Source: JAJPHF01 sp035293805 (GTDB lineage: Bacteria > Chloroflexota > UBA6077 > JAJPHF01). From it: a stretch of DNA of 64,000 nt. Within the stretch, counting starts at the first letter, position 1. The number at the start of each line of letters is the position of its first letter. Position numbers and translations under genes: made by a program. The notes below the pieces were generated by a model. That model was not told the DNA's origin and did no database searches. It saw only the letters and a program-made list of their open reading frames with translations. Of the stretch, positions 44,275 through 52,810 are shown piece after piece. The stretch lies in assembly GCA_035293805.1 (NCBI GenBank), contig DATGMD010000031.1:62001-126000 (forward strand). The letters run 5' to 3'.

Positions 44275-46121
44275 TGCTCGAACCTACCGCCCCTGCTCAG
44301 CACTCAGCACTCAGCAGTCAGCAAGCGGCAGACCGGCGGGCGCTCTACCTGCGCTGGCGGCCCGGCCGCTTCGCCGACGTGCTTGGCCAGGAGCACGTTA
44401 CGCGCACCCTGCGCAATGCCGTGGCGGCCAGCCAGGTCGCCCACGCCTATCTGTTCTGCGGGCCGCGCGGCACCGGCAAGACGAGCATCGCGCGCATCCT
44501 GTTCAAAGCGATGGCCTGCGAGGCGCCGCAAGACGGCGACGCCTGCGACGCCTGCGACGCTTGTCACGACGTGGGGAGCGGACGTGCCCTCGATCTAGTC
44601 GAGATCGACGCGGCATCGAACCGCGGCATCGACCACATCCGCGATTTGCGCGAGAAGGTGTGGATCTCGCCGTCGCAGGCCCCGCGCAAAATGTACATCC
44701 TCGACGAGGCGCACCAGCTCTCGGCGGCGGCCTGGGACGCGTTCCTGAAGACGCTCGAGGAGCCGCCGCCGCACGTCGTGTTCGTGTTGGCGACGACCGA
44801 GGTGCACAAGGTGCCGGCGACGATCCTCTCGCGCTGCCAGCGCTTCGACCTCGGCCGCATCGCGCTGAACGACCTGGTGGCGCACCTAGGCAAGGTCATC
44901 GCGGCCGAGGGGCTCAAGGCCGAGCCGGCGGTCTTGCAGCGGGTGGCGCGGCTGGCGCACGGTGGGGTGCGCGACGCACTCAGCACCCTCGACCAGCTCG
45001 TGGCCTACAGCGGCGACTCGATCACGCTGGCCGCGGCACGCGAGGTGCTGGGGCTGACGGCGGAGGAGTCGCTGCGGGCGACCGCCGAGGCACTCGCGCG
45101 CCACGACGCCCGCGCCGCCCTCGCGGTCGTGGCCCAGCTCGCCCGCGAGGGCGCCGACCTGCGCCAGTTTCTCGACGATCTCGTCGGCTACCTGCGCGCC
45201 CTCCTGCTCGCGCGTCTCGGAGCCAGCGACGTGCTGGCGTTCGAGTTCGGCGCCGACGAGCAAGCCTGGCTGGAGAGCCAGGCCGGCGCCTGGCAGCCGG
45301 CCGCGCTGGTCGCGATGGTGCGGCGGCTGAGCGCCGTGGACCCCAAGGGGCGCGACGCCGGCCAGCTCCAGGTGCAGCTTGAGCTTGCGCTGCTGGAAAC
45401 GGCGCTCGACGCCGCGATCGGCCCGGCGTCGGCGGTGCCGGCGGCCGGCGGCAGTATGGCACCTTTCGTGCCGCCTCGGGACCCCGTGCGCCCGGCGGCC
45501 GCGTCTTCCGGCCCGCCACCCCTATCGGCGGTGCGGACCGAGGCCAGCGCGCCGGCTGCACCGGTGAGCGCGGGCCCCGCCGGCGACCCGGCGACCACGG
45601 CAGCCCGAGGAGAGCCCGTGTCGTCCGGCAAGGGGCCGGGTGCAGAGCCGGACGGCGCCGCCCCGGATAGCGCAAACGGCCGAGTCGCGGCCGCTGCCGA
45701 GACCACGGAGGACGGCGCGGCGACGCTGCCCGAGCCCATTCCGCATCCAGCCATTCAGGAAGCGATCGTCCGCCACCGTTGGGCACAGTTCATGGAGATC
45801 GTCGCCACCCAGGTGCCTAAGGCGGGTATCGCGCTGGAGGCGGCGACGCTTGTCGGCCTGCGCGGCGAGGAGCTGCACCTTGCTTTCACGAACGAGTTTC
45901 TGCGGCGTACTATAGAAGAGGACATCGACTGTCGTCGTGCCGTCGAGCAGGTGCTGGCCGCGGAGCTAGGCATCGTATGCCGTATCCGCTGCCGTTCGGC
46001 CGATGCTTACCAGCCGACCCTGCCGGACGATAGCTTCCTCCAGCAGGCAGTCGAGCTGTTCGGCGCGACGGGGGTGGAGCGCCTGGGCGCACCGCCCGGC
46101 GGAGAGGAGCACGAACCATGA
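44271..46121 (+). CDS. dnaX: DNA polymerase III subunit gamma/tau
   Basis: 616 residues. A 25-residue N-terminal stretch encoded by TCAGC repeats precedes the usual start LYLRWRPGRFADVLGQEHV. Walker A GPRGTGKT, a four-Cys zinc cluster (ACEAPQDGDACDACDAC), Walker B-like ILDEAHQL, sensor LATTEVHKVPATILSRCQ. Domain III follows, then a Pro/Ala linker (about 390-490) and a C-terminal tau-like region (EAIVRHRWAQFMEIV, LAFTNEFLRRTIEED). Part of the clamp loader. Confidence 0.95.
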   Translation: MMLEPTAPAQHSALSSQQAADRRALYLRWRPGRFADVLGQEHVTRTLRNAVAASQVAHAYLFCGPRGTGKTSIARILFKAMACEAPQDGDACDACDACHDVGSGRALDLVEIDAASNRGIDHIRDLREKVWISPSQAPRKMYILDEAHQLSAAAWDAFLKTLEEPPPHVVFVLATTEVHKVPATILSRCQRFDLGRIALNDLVAHLGKVIAAEGLKAEPAVLQRVARLAHGGVRDALSTLDQLVAYSGDSITLAAAREVLGLTAEESLRATAEALARHDARAALAVVAQLAREGADLRQFLDDLVGYLRALLLARLGASDVLAFEFGADEQAWLESQAGAWQPAALVAMVRRLSAVDPKGRDAGQLQVQLELALLETALDAAIGPASAVPAAGGSMAPFVPPRDPVRPAAASSGPPPLSAVRTEASAPAAPVSAGPAGDPATTAARGEPVSSGKGPGAEPDGAAPDSANGRVAAAAETTEDGAATLPEPIPHPAIQEAIVRHRWAQFMEIVATQVPKAGIALEAATLVGLRGEELHLAFTNEFLRRTIEEDIDCRRAVEQVLAAELGIVCRIRCRSADAYQPTLPDDSFLQQAVELFGATGVERLGAPPGGEEHEP

Positions 46122-46426
46122 TGGGCGGCCCCAACGCCAAGGCGCTGCGGGACATGCAGAACCGGCTGGCCAAGATGCAGGAAGAGCTGGCCCAGGCGAC
46201 CGTGGAGGCGACGGCCGGTGGCGGCGCCGTGAAGGTCGTCATGACCGGCCAGCAGCATGTCCAGGCGGTGACGATCGATCCCGCCGCGGTGGACCCCGAC
46301 GACGTGGAGATGCTGCAAGACCTGATCGTGGCCGCCGTGAACGAGGCGCTCGGCAAGTCGCAAGAGCTGGCCGCCGGCCAGATGTCGAAGCTCACCGGCG
46401 GCATGAAGATTCCCGGGCTGTTCTAA
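46118..46426 (+). CDS. ybaB: YbaB/EbfC nucleoid-associated protein
   Basis: 102 residues. LRDMQNRLAKMQEELAQATVEATAGGGAVKVVMTGQ and the acidic DPDDVEMLQDLIVAAVNEAL are family features, ending in GGMKIPGLF. It overlaps dnaX by 4 nt and precedes recR, the conserved dnaX-ybaB-recR order. A small dimeric DNA-binding protein. Confidence 0.94.
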   Translation: MMGGPNAKALRDMQNRLAKMQEELAQATVEATAGGGAVKVVMTGQQHVQAVTIDPAAVDPDDVEMLQDLIVAAVNEALGKSQELAAGQMSKLTGGMKIPGLF

Positions 46427-46449
46427 GCTAGCTGTCAGCATTCAGCCGT

Positions 46450-46499
46450 CAGCGATCAGCAGACGCGGAAGGAAAGTCGCCGCTGACTGCTGATCGCTG
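46450..46499. repeat. Inverted repeat between ybaB and recR
   Basis: 13-bp perfect stem: CAGCGATCAGCAG (46450-46462) with CTGCTGATCGCTG (46487-46499). Part of a TCAGC-rich repeat cluster starting at about 46432. Confidence 0.7.
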
Positions 46500-46523
46500 T
46501 CGGCTCTAGAGAACGAGATTTCC

Positions 46524-47126
46524 ATGCAACTGACCGTCGAGCCGGTGGCGCGTCTGATCGAGGAGTTCGCGAAGCTCCCGGGCGTCGGGCCGAAGACCGC
46601 CCAGCGGCTTACCTTTTACTTGCTGCGCATGCCGCCCGAGACGGCGAAGAGCCTCGGCGAGGCGATCTTGAGCATGCGCGAGACCGTCATATTCTGCTCG
46701 CAGTGCTGGAACATCACGGACGTCGAGCCGTGCGCCATCTGCCGCGCCGACAACCGCGATCGCGGCGTCATCTGTGTCGTCGAGGAGCCGCTGGACATTC
46801 TCGCGCTGGAGCGCACGCGCGGCTACAAGGGCTTGTACCACGTGCTGCACGGGGCGATTCGGCCGCTGGAAGACATCATGCCCGACGATTTGAAGATCGC
46901 CGAGCTAGAGCGGCGGCTCGAAGGTGGCGGAGTCCGCGAAGTCATCCTGGCGACGAACCCTAGCGTTGAGGGGGACGCCACGGCGGTCTACATCGCTAAG
47001 CGAATCGCGCCGCTGGGCGTGCGGGTGTCGCGGATCGCGCGCGGCCTGCCGGTCGGGGGTGACCTGGAGTACGCGGACGAAGTCACTCTGGCCCAGGCCT
47101 TGGAGGGGCGCCGGGCCATGCCGTGA
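46524..47126 (+). CDS. recR: Recombination protein RecR
   Basis: 200 residues. Helix-hairpin-helix LPGVGPKTAQRLTFYLL, zinc finger CSQCWNITDVEPCAIC (about 55-70), Toprim domain with CVVEEPLDILALERT and the Walker-like ATNPSVEGDATAVYI. Works with RecO in gap repair. Standard length. Confidence 0.96.
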   Translation: MQLTVEPVARLIEEFAKLPGVGPKTAQRLTFYLLRMPPETAKSLGEAILSMRETVIFCSQCWNITDVEPCAICRADNRDRGVICVVEEPLDILALERTRGYKGLYHVLHGAIRPLEDIMPDDLKIAELERRLEGGGVREVILATNPSVEGDATAVYIAKRIAPLGVRVSRIARGLPVGGDLEYADEVTLAQALEGRRAMP

Positions 47127-47140
47127 CAGGGGTACACGCG

Positions 47141-47169
47141 TTGCCTTTTCGGGGGTGGTCAAGTATAAT
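47141..47169 (+). promoter_or_regulatory. Promoter of the S1-like gene
   Basis: TTGCCT (47141-47146), 17-nt spacer, TATAAT (47164-47169). It lies immediately after recR and gives a leader of about 30 nt to the ATG at 47205. Confidence 0.7.
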
Positions 47170-47204
47170 CACCCCAATATTCGCCCTGCACTAGGGGGCG
47201 CGGG

Positions 47205-48584
47205 ATGACGTACAGCGAGCCGGACGGCGATGCGCAGGACACCAGTCAGGGCGCAGAAGAGGGCATGGAAGGGCTGCTCGACAGCCACGCTCCAGGCTAC
47301 GGCAATCTGCGCCGCGGGGATGTGGTGGACGGCATCGTCGTGCGGGTGGACCGCGATGAAGTCCTCGTCGACATCGGCGTAAAGTCGGAAGCGATTGTCC
47401 CCGCCCACGAGACCGGCGCGCCCTACGGCGATCCCACCCGGCTCCTGAAGGTCGGCGACCAGGTAGTGGCCTCGGTCATCCAGCCCGAGGATGCCGAGGG
47501 GCACGTCATCCTCTCGCTGACGAAGGCCCAGGCCGAACGCGGCTGGCGGCTTCTCCAGAAGGTGTTCGAGGACGGAGAGACCATCGAGGCCGACGTTGTC
47601 GAGCACAACAAGGGCGGCCTGATCGTCAACGTCCACGGCGTGCGCGGCTTCGTGCCGCTCTCCCAGATCGTCGACCTGCGGCGCGCCGGCGCGCCGGAAG
47701 AGCCGATCGAGAACCGTCTGGCCACGATGCACAACCGCCACCTGCTGCTCAAAGTCATCGAGATGAACCGCCGGCGCAACCGGCTGATTCTCTCCGAACG
47801 AGCGGCCGTGCAGGAGCGTCGGGCGCGCGAGAAGGAGCGCCTGCTCAGCGAGCTGCAAGAGGGCGAGACGCGGCGCGGCGTCGTCACCAGCTTGTGCGAC
47901 TTCGGCGCTTTCGTGGACCTGGGCGGCGCCGACGGGCTGATCCATCTCTCGGAGCTGTCCTGGGGCCAGGTGACCCACCCCAGCCAGGTGCTGAAGGTGG
48001 GCGAGGAAGTCGACGTCTACGTGGTCGGTGTGGACCGCGAGAAGAAGAAGATCGCGTTGAGCCTGAAGCGCCTGCAGGCGGAGCCCTGGACGCGCGTGCA
48101 GGAGCACTATCAAATCGGCCAGGTAGTGACAGGGCGCATCACCAAGCTAGCGCCGTTCGGCGCGTTTGCAGAGATCGACGAAGGGGTCGAAGGGCTCATC
48201 CACATCTCGGAGCTCGCCGACGAGCGCATCACGCACCCGAAGAGCGTGATCAAGGAAGGCGACGTGGTGCCGCTGCGGATCATCCGGATCGACGCCGCGC
48301 GTCATCGTCTGGGCTTGAGCCTGCGTCAGGCGCAGGAGGAGGAGCAGGAGGAGATCCCGTCGGTCTACTCCCAGGGCCCCCAGAGCGGCACGACGCTCGG
48401 GGACATGGCCACGGGCCTGCAAGGGCTGAGCGAAGCCTACGCGGCGCGGGAAGCGGCGGCCGCCAATACCGGCGCGGCGCTCCCCGACCACCCCGAGGGC
48501 TCCCCGCCCGAGCCGCCGGCCGACGCGACCTCCCCCCAGAGCGGTGCGGAGCCAAACCCGCACGCGCACGTCCAAGCTCAGTAG
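47205..48584 (+). CDS. rpsA: Ribosomal protein S1-like protein with four S1 domains
   Basis: 459 residues. Four S1 (OB) repeats at about 35-103, 122-190, 215-285 and 300-372. The third and fourth are the most typical (GVVTSLCDFGAFVDLGGADG and GRITKLAPFGAFAEIDEGVEG, each followed by HISEL or HLSEL). A Pro/Ala tail of about 80 residues follows. Four-domain S1 proteins occur in Gram-positive and Chloroflexota genomes and bind mRNA at the ribosome. It has its own promoter. Confidence 0.92.
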   Translation: MTYSEPDGDAQDTSQGAEEGMEGLLDSHAPGYGNLRRGDVVDGIVVRVDRDEVLVDIGVKSEAIVPAHETGAPYGDPTRLLKVGDQVVASVIQPEDAEGHVILSLTKAQAERGWRLLQKVFEDGETIEADVVEHNKGGLIVNVHGVRGFVPLSQIVDLRRAGAPEEPIENRLATMHNRHLLLKVIEMNRRRNRLILSERAAVQERRAREKERLLSELQEGETRRGVVTSLCDFGAFVDLGGADGLIHLSELSWGQVTHPSQVLKVGEEVDVYVVGVDREKKKIALSLKRLQAEPWTRVQEHYQIGQVVTGRITKLAPFGAFAEIDEGVEGLIHISELADERITHPKSVIKEGDVVPLRIIRIDAARHRLGLSLRQAQEEEQEEIPSVYSQGPQSGTTLGDMATGLQGLSEAYAAREAAAANTGAALPDHPEGSPPEPPADATSPQSGAEPNPHAHVQAQ

Positions 48585-48750
48585 CGCCATCCATCGCGGG
48601 TGGTCCATCGCGCGGGGACAGGAACACCGCGGAGTCCCGCGTTGCTCCGTCGCCGCGCTGGCCTGTAGTGACGGGGGGCAGGAGCCGCCGAACGCCTTCG
48701 TCGCCTTTCCGGACCGACGGCAACGGAGGCTATTATTCCCAGCGTCGGGG

Positions 48751-48756
48751 TATAAT
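48751..48756 (+). promoter_or_regulatory. -10 element upstream of clpC
   Basis: TATAAT, about 90 nt before the clpC ATG. No CIRCE or CtsR-type repeat was seen in the 260-bp gap 48585-48847. Confidence 0.4.
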
Positions 48757-48847
48757 GACAGCAGTAGTTCCCTCGTCGCACCCGGGTGTAGCACCGGGTG
48801 GGGATTGAAACAAACCCTCGTGAGCCTGAGCAGCGGAGAGTCTCATC

Positions 48848-51319
48848 ATGCCTGATCGCTTTGACAAATTTACGGAACGCGCCCGCAAGGTGCTGCAGCT
48901 GGCCCAGGAAGAGGCGCAGCGCTTCAATCACAACTACATCGGTACGGAGCATCTGCTCCTCGGGCTCGTCCGTGAGGGCGAGGGCGTGGCAGCAAAGGTT
49001 CTCGCCAACCTGGGCGTGGACCTGAACAAGGTGCGCAGCGCGGTCGAGTTCATCATCGGCCGTGGCGACCGCACGGTCACCGGCGACATCGGGCTGACGC
49101 CCCGCGCCAAGAAGGTGATCGAGCTGTCGGTGGACGAGGCGCGGCGCCTCAACCATCATTACATTGGTACCGAACATTTGCTGCTCGGGCTGGTTCGTGA
49201 GGGCGAGGGGATCGCGGCAGGCGTACTGGAGAGCCTTGGCGTCTCGCTAGACAAGGTGCGCAACCAGGTCATCTACGTCCTCAACCAGTCGGCGGCGTAC
49301 TCGCAGCAGGAGTCGCGGCATTCCAGCAAGACGCCGGTCATCGACCAGCTCGGTATGGACCTGACGGCCGCGGCGCGGGCGAACAAGCTGGACCCGTGCA
49401 TCGGCCGCGAGCGCGAGATCGAACGCGTGATCCAGATCCTCTCCCGCCGCACGAAGAACAACCCCGCCCTGATCGGCGAGCCGGGTGTCGGCAAGACGGC
49501 CATCGTCGAGGGCCTGGCGCAGCGCATCTCGGCCGGCGACGTGCCCGAGACGCTGATGGGCAAGCGACTGCTGACGCTCGACATCGGCTCGCTGGTGGCG
49601 GGCACGAAGTACCGCGGCGAGTTCGAGGAGCGCCTCAAGAAGATCATCGAAGAGGTGAAGAACTCGGGCAACTGTGTGCTGTTCATCGACGAGCTGCACA
49701 CCCTCGTCGGCGCGGGTGCGGCCGAGGGCGCCGTGGATGCGGCGAACATCCTCAAGCCATCCCTCGCTCGCGGCGAGCTGCAGACGATCGGCGCCACGAC
49801 GCTCGACGAGTACCGCAAGTACATCGAGCGCGACGCGGCGCTGGAGCGGCGCTTCCAGCCGGTGCTGGTCGAGGAGCCGAGCGTCGAAGAGACGATCGAG
49901 ATCTTGCGTGGCATCAAGGAGCGCTACGAGCAGCACCACCGCCTCGACATCTCGGACGAGGCGCTGAAGGCGGCGGCCGAGTTGGCCGCGCGCTACGTGC
50001 CCGACCGCTTCCTGCCCGACAAGGCCATCGACCTGGTGGACGAGGCGTCGTCGCGCGTGCGGATGCAGCGTGCGAGCGCGCCGCCGTCGCTGAAGGACGC
50101 GATGCGCGGCCTGGAGTCGGTGCAGAGCGAGAAGGAGTCGGCGATCTCGGCGCAGCAGTACGAGCTAGCAGCCGAGCTTCGCGACCGCGAGGCGAAGCTG
50201 CGGGCGCGCATCGAGAAGCTGGAGAGCGGCTGGCAGTCGCAGCAGGGCAGCGACAAGCCCGTCGTGACCGCCGAGGACATCGCCCACGTGGTGGCGATGT
50301 GGACGGGGATCCCGGTAATGCGCATCGCCGAGGAGGAGTCCACGCGGCTACTCCAGATGGAGGGGGCGCTGCGCGGGCGCGTGATCGGTCAAGAAGAAGC
50401 GATCACGGTGATCGCGAAGGCGGTGCGCCGCGCGCGCGCTGGCCTGAAGGATCCCCGCCGGCCGATTGGCTCGTTCATCTTCCTCGGCCCTACCGGTGTC
50501 GGCAAGACGGAGCTGGCGCGGGCGCTGGCCGAGTTCATGTTCGGCAGCGAGGAGTCGCTAATCCGCATCGACATGTCGGAATTCATGGAGCGCCACTCGG
50601 TCGCGCGCCTGGTCGGCGCCCCTCCGGGCTACGTCGGGTTCGACGAGGGCGGCCAGCTCACCGAGGCGGTGCGCCGCAAGAGCTACTCGGTGATCCTGCT
50701 GGACGAGATCGAGAAGGCGCACCCGGACGTCTTCAACATCCTCCTCCAGATCCTCGACGACGGCCGCCTGACGGACGCGAAGGGCCGTCGCGTGGACTTC
50801 CGCAACACCATCGTCATCATGACCTCCAACGTGGGCGCGGAGCTGATTCGGCGCCAGGGCAACCTGGGGTTCGCCGTCTCGCGCGACGAGGCGCGTACGC
50901 AGGAGGAGCAGTACACGAAGATGAAGGACAAGGTGCTTGGCGAGATGAAGAATCTCTTCAAGCCCGAGTTCCTGAACCGCATCGACGCGAGCGTGGTCTT
51001 CCGGGCGCTGAACCGCGACGACGTGCGGCAGATCATCGACCTGCTGCTGCAGCGGGTGCGCGGCGAGCTCACGGAAACGCAGATCAAGATCGAGGTCACC
51101 GACGGTGCCAAGGACCTCCTGATGGAGAAGGGCTTCGACCCGGTGTTCGGCGCGCGGCCGATGCGCCGGGCGATCCAGAACCTGATCGAGGACCCGATGG
51201 CGGAAGCGCTCCTTGAGGGCCGCTTCAAGGCCGGCGACACGGTGCTGATCGACCGCCAGGGCGAGGACATGGTGATGACGCCGCAAGAGGCGCCCGCCCC
51301 TGAGCCCGCCGGCGCCTAA
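48848..51319 (+). CDS. clpC: ATP-dependent Clp protease ATP-binding subunit ClpC
   Basis: 823 residues. Two Clp_N repeats (FTERARKVLQLAQEEAQRF and NHHYIGTEHLLLGLVREGEG), AAA-1 with GEPGVGKT and VLFIDELHTLVG, a UVR motif near 425-460 (AISAQQYELAAELRDREAKL), AAA-2 with GPTGVGKT and VILLDEIEKAHPDVFN, and a ClpB_D2-small C-terminal domain. The UVR motif and size identify ClpC over ClpA/B. It unfolds substrates for ClpP and usually needs an adaptor. A strong hairpin follows the stop. Confidence 0.97.
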   Translation: MPDRFDKFTERARKVLQLAQEEAQRFNHNYIGTEHLLLGLVREGEGVAAKVLANLGVDLNKVRSAVEFIIGRGDRTVTGDIGLTPRAKKVIELSVDEARRLNHHYIGTEHLLLGLVREGEGIAAGVLESLGVSLDKVRNQVIYVLNQSAAYSQQESRHSSKTPVIDQLGMDLTAAARANKLDPCIGREREIERVIQILSRRTKNNPALIGEPGVGKTAIVEGLAQRISAGDVPETLMGKRLLTLDIGSLVAGTKYRGEFEERLKKIIEEVKNSGNCVLFIDELHTLVGAGAAEGAVDAANILKPSLARGELQTIGATTLDEYRKYIERDAALERRFQPVLVEEPSVEETIEILRGIKERYEQHHRLDISDEALKAAAELAARYVPDRFLPDKAIDLVDEASSRVRMQRASAPPSLKDAMRGLESVQSEKESAISAQQYELAAELRDREAKLRARIEKLESGWQSQQGSDKPVVTAEDIAHVVAMWTGIPVMRIAEEESTRLLQMEGALRGRVIGQEEAITVIAKAVRRARAGLKDPRRPIGSFIFLGPTGVGKTELARALAEFMFGSEESLIRIDMSEFMERHSVARLVGAPPGYVGFDEGGQLTEAVRRKSYSVILLDEIEKAHPDVFNILLQILDDGRLTDAKGRRVDFRNTIVIMTSNVGAELIRRQGNLGFAVSRDEARTQEEQYTKMKDKVLGEMKNLFKPEFLNRIDASVVFRALNRDDVRQIIDLLLQRVRGELTETQIKIEVTDGAKDLLMEKGFDPVFGARPMRRAIQNLIEDPMAEALLEGRFKAGDTVLIDRQGEDMVMTPQEAPAPEPAGA

Positions 51320-51346
51320 CCCTCGCCGCCACCCCACATGACACGA

Positions 51347-51380
51347 GCAGGAGCCCCGAGGTACGCCCCGGGGCTCCTGC
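51347..51380 (+). terminator. Hairpin terminator after clpC
   Basis: 12-bp perfect stem GCAGGAGCCCCG / CGGGGCTCCTGC with a 10-nt loop, followed by CTTTGGG. The T-run is short, but position and stem strength fit a terminator. Confidence 0.65.
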
Positions 51381-51421
51381 CTTTGGGAACCAAGCAGGTT
51401 CTGGTATAGGTCCGGGGAGCC

Positions 51422-51853
51422 GTGAATAGCGTGAGCACTGAACCTTGTCCCTGGTGTGGCGTTGATAATCCTAGAGAGGAGAACTTCTGCTGGAAGTGCG
51501 GCGATCCTCTTCGGGCATACAGCCGGATTCCCGACGCGGAATGGGGGTGGGAAGTCTGCAAGCTCAGAGCCGAGTTTACTTCGTTACCTCGGGAGGAACG
51601 GAGCACCGCAGCGGTATTCATTGTCAGGGGCATACCGGTGCTATCCATCATCCGAGAATGGCGTGTGCTTGCCAGCGTCCGGGGTCCTCGCGGCAAATAT
51701 ATATACGCTAGCTCTGCTACCCATCAGGGCGATCCCAACCTGATGCGGGATGAATACGGTGCTGTCTGGGATGCGTTGGCACAGCAGCTTCTCCAACGCG
51801 GATGGGAACGAGGGGGTCGCTTCTCCTCGACGTTTCAGCGACGCGCTCTGTAA
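51422..51853 (+). CDS. Zinc-ribbon protein of unknown function
   Basis: 143 residues, GTG 51422 (a second in-frame GTG at 51431). CPWCGVDNPREENFCWKCG gives a four-Cys zinc ribbon (about 9-26). The remaining 115 residues form an unrecognised alpha/beta domain (AAVFIVRGIPVLSIIREWRVL, YGAVWDALAQQLLQRGWERG). It lies in a stretch of visibly lower GC and less biased codons than clpC and radA, suggesting acquisition. Confidence 0.7.
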   Translation: MNSVSTEPCPWCGVDNPREENFCWKCGDPLRAYSRIPDAEWGWEVCKLRAEFTSLPREERSTAAVFIVRGIPVLSIIREWRVLASVRGPRGKYIYASSATHQGDPNLMRDEYGAVWDALAQQLLQRGWERGGRFSSTFQRRAL

Positions 51854-51969
51854 CCGTTACGGCGTGTGAGCGCTGCGCTTGACGGGTCGCTGCGACAAGT
51901 GGAACGCCTCCACTCGGAGTAGCCGGCTACACTTCTGTTAGCAGCCAGGCTGGGAATGGGAGCACCTCG

Positions 51970-52254
51970 ATGGCCCTGCCGCAGTCGCGGTCGTTTCCGC
52001 GCATCGTCCGGGATGCGGGGATCCTTCACGGCGAGCCAGTGATTGAGGGCACCCGTGCGTCGGTGCGAGCCGTTGTTCTTGCTCTTCAGTACGAAGGAAG
52101 CCTCGATGAGGTAGCGCAGCACTTCCCCCATGTAGAGCGCTCGGCGTTACAGGAGGCGCTGGCGTTCTATGAGGCGCACCGGGCGGAGATCGACGAGTAC
52201 ATTCGGGCGCACCAGGACAGTGTCCAACCAGGTTTCCGTCAGAGCACCGCATAA
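51970..52254 (+). CDS. DUF433-family antitoxin-like protein
   Basis: 94 residues. RIVRDAGILHGEPVIEGTRASVRAVVLAL and EVAQHFPHVERSALQEALAFYEAH are the DUF433 pattern (a helix-turn-helix antitoxin fold related to VapB45). DUF433 genes usually precede a DUF5615 PIN-like toxin; here the next frame is a different small protein overlapping its end. Confidence 0.75.
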   Translation: MALPQSRSFPRIVRDAGILHGEPVIEGTRASVRAVVLALQYEGSLDEVAQHFPHVERSALQEALAFYEAHRAEIDEYIRAHQDSVQPGFRQSTA

Positions 52255-52334
52255 TTCGGGAACGAGTCCGAGGCTTCTACCACGATGAGATCAACAGCGA
52301 GAAGTATGCGGCACACGGACTGACGGCGCGCCAG

Positions 52335-52532
52335 GTGGATCAAGTCTTGGAAAGCGAATACGTGATGATCCGTAACAAGAGCGGGCGGGCAGGCGAACGG
52401 CTTCTGATTGGCCGTGATTACGGCGGGCGCTGCATCGCTATCCCCATCCAGCGCTGGGGACCTGATGGACTCTGGCGGCCGGTCACGGCCTACCCCTGCG
52501 CGCCGCACGAGGAGCGCCGGCTCCAACACTGA
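52335..52532 (+). CDS. Small toxin-like protein (BrnT/DUF4258-like), start unclear
   Basis: The conventional GTG at 52335 yields 65 residues, but coding similarity begins earlier. The same frame upstream reads YHDEINSEKYAAHGLTARQ, which looks like the conserved HG(V/L)T.(E/R)(E/Q)V region of BrnT/DUF4258 toxins. No ATG, GTG or TTG occurs in that frame between the end of the DUF433 gene and 52335; only ATA and ATT (52251, 52254) overlap its stop. Later ERLLIGRDYGGRCIAIPI and WRPVTAYP fit the family strands. Either a rare start coupled to the DUF433 stop, or a truncated gene. Confidence 0.45.
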   Translation: MDQVLESEYVMIRNKSGRAGERLLIGRDYGGRCIAIPIQRWGPDGLWRPVTAYPCAPHEERRLQH

Positions 52533-52561
52533 GGTACAACTATTCCGAAGGGAGCACTGGT

Positions 52562-52774
52562 ATGGAAGATGAAGAGTTGCGGCGGGCTGAACATTGGGAC
52601 TGGGATAGCGCCGAGTGGCACGCGGGTGAGCCTGACCACGAGACAGTGGTCGGAGTGACATTCACCGCCCAGGAGTTCCAGCAGGTTGCTGCCGCGGCCG
52701 AGGCGCAGGGCATCTCCACCAGCGCCTACCTTCGTCGGCTGGCGCTGGGCCAGACGGTGCGCGCGGCCAGTTGA
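52562..52774 (+). CDS. Antitoxin-like protein with ribbon-helix-helix-type C-terminus
   Basis: 70 residues, starting 30 nt after the toxin-like frame, AAGGGAGCAC upstream. Acidic N-terminus (MEDEELRRAEHWDWDSAEW), then VVGVTFTAQEFQQVAAAAEAQGIST and SAYLRRLAL, like the MobC/CopG-type C-terminal helices. Probably partner of the preceding protein. Confidence 0.55.
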   Translation: MEDEELRRAEHWDWDSAEWHAGEPDHETVVGVTFTAQEFQQVAAAAEAQGISTSAYLRRLALGQTVRAAS

Positions 52775-52810
52775 CATCTGCGAGAAGCGCAGCTAGAGAC
52801 GACAGGAACG

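Noticed and set aside
49396..51216. 606-codon alternative plus-strand frame inside clpC
   Set aside because: Frame-shifted reading of clpC, Arg-rich and domain-free.
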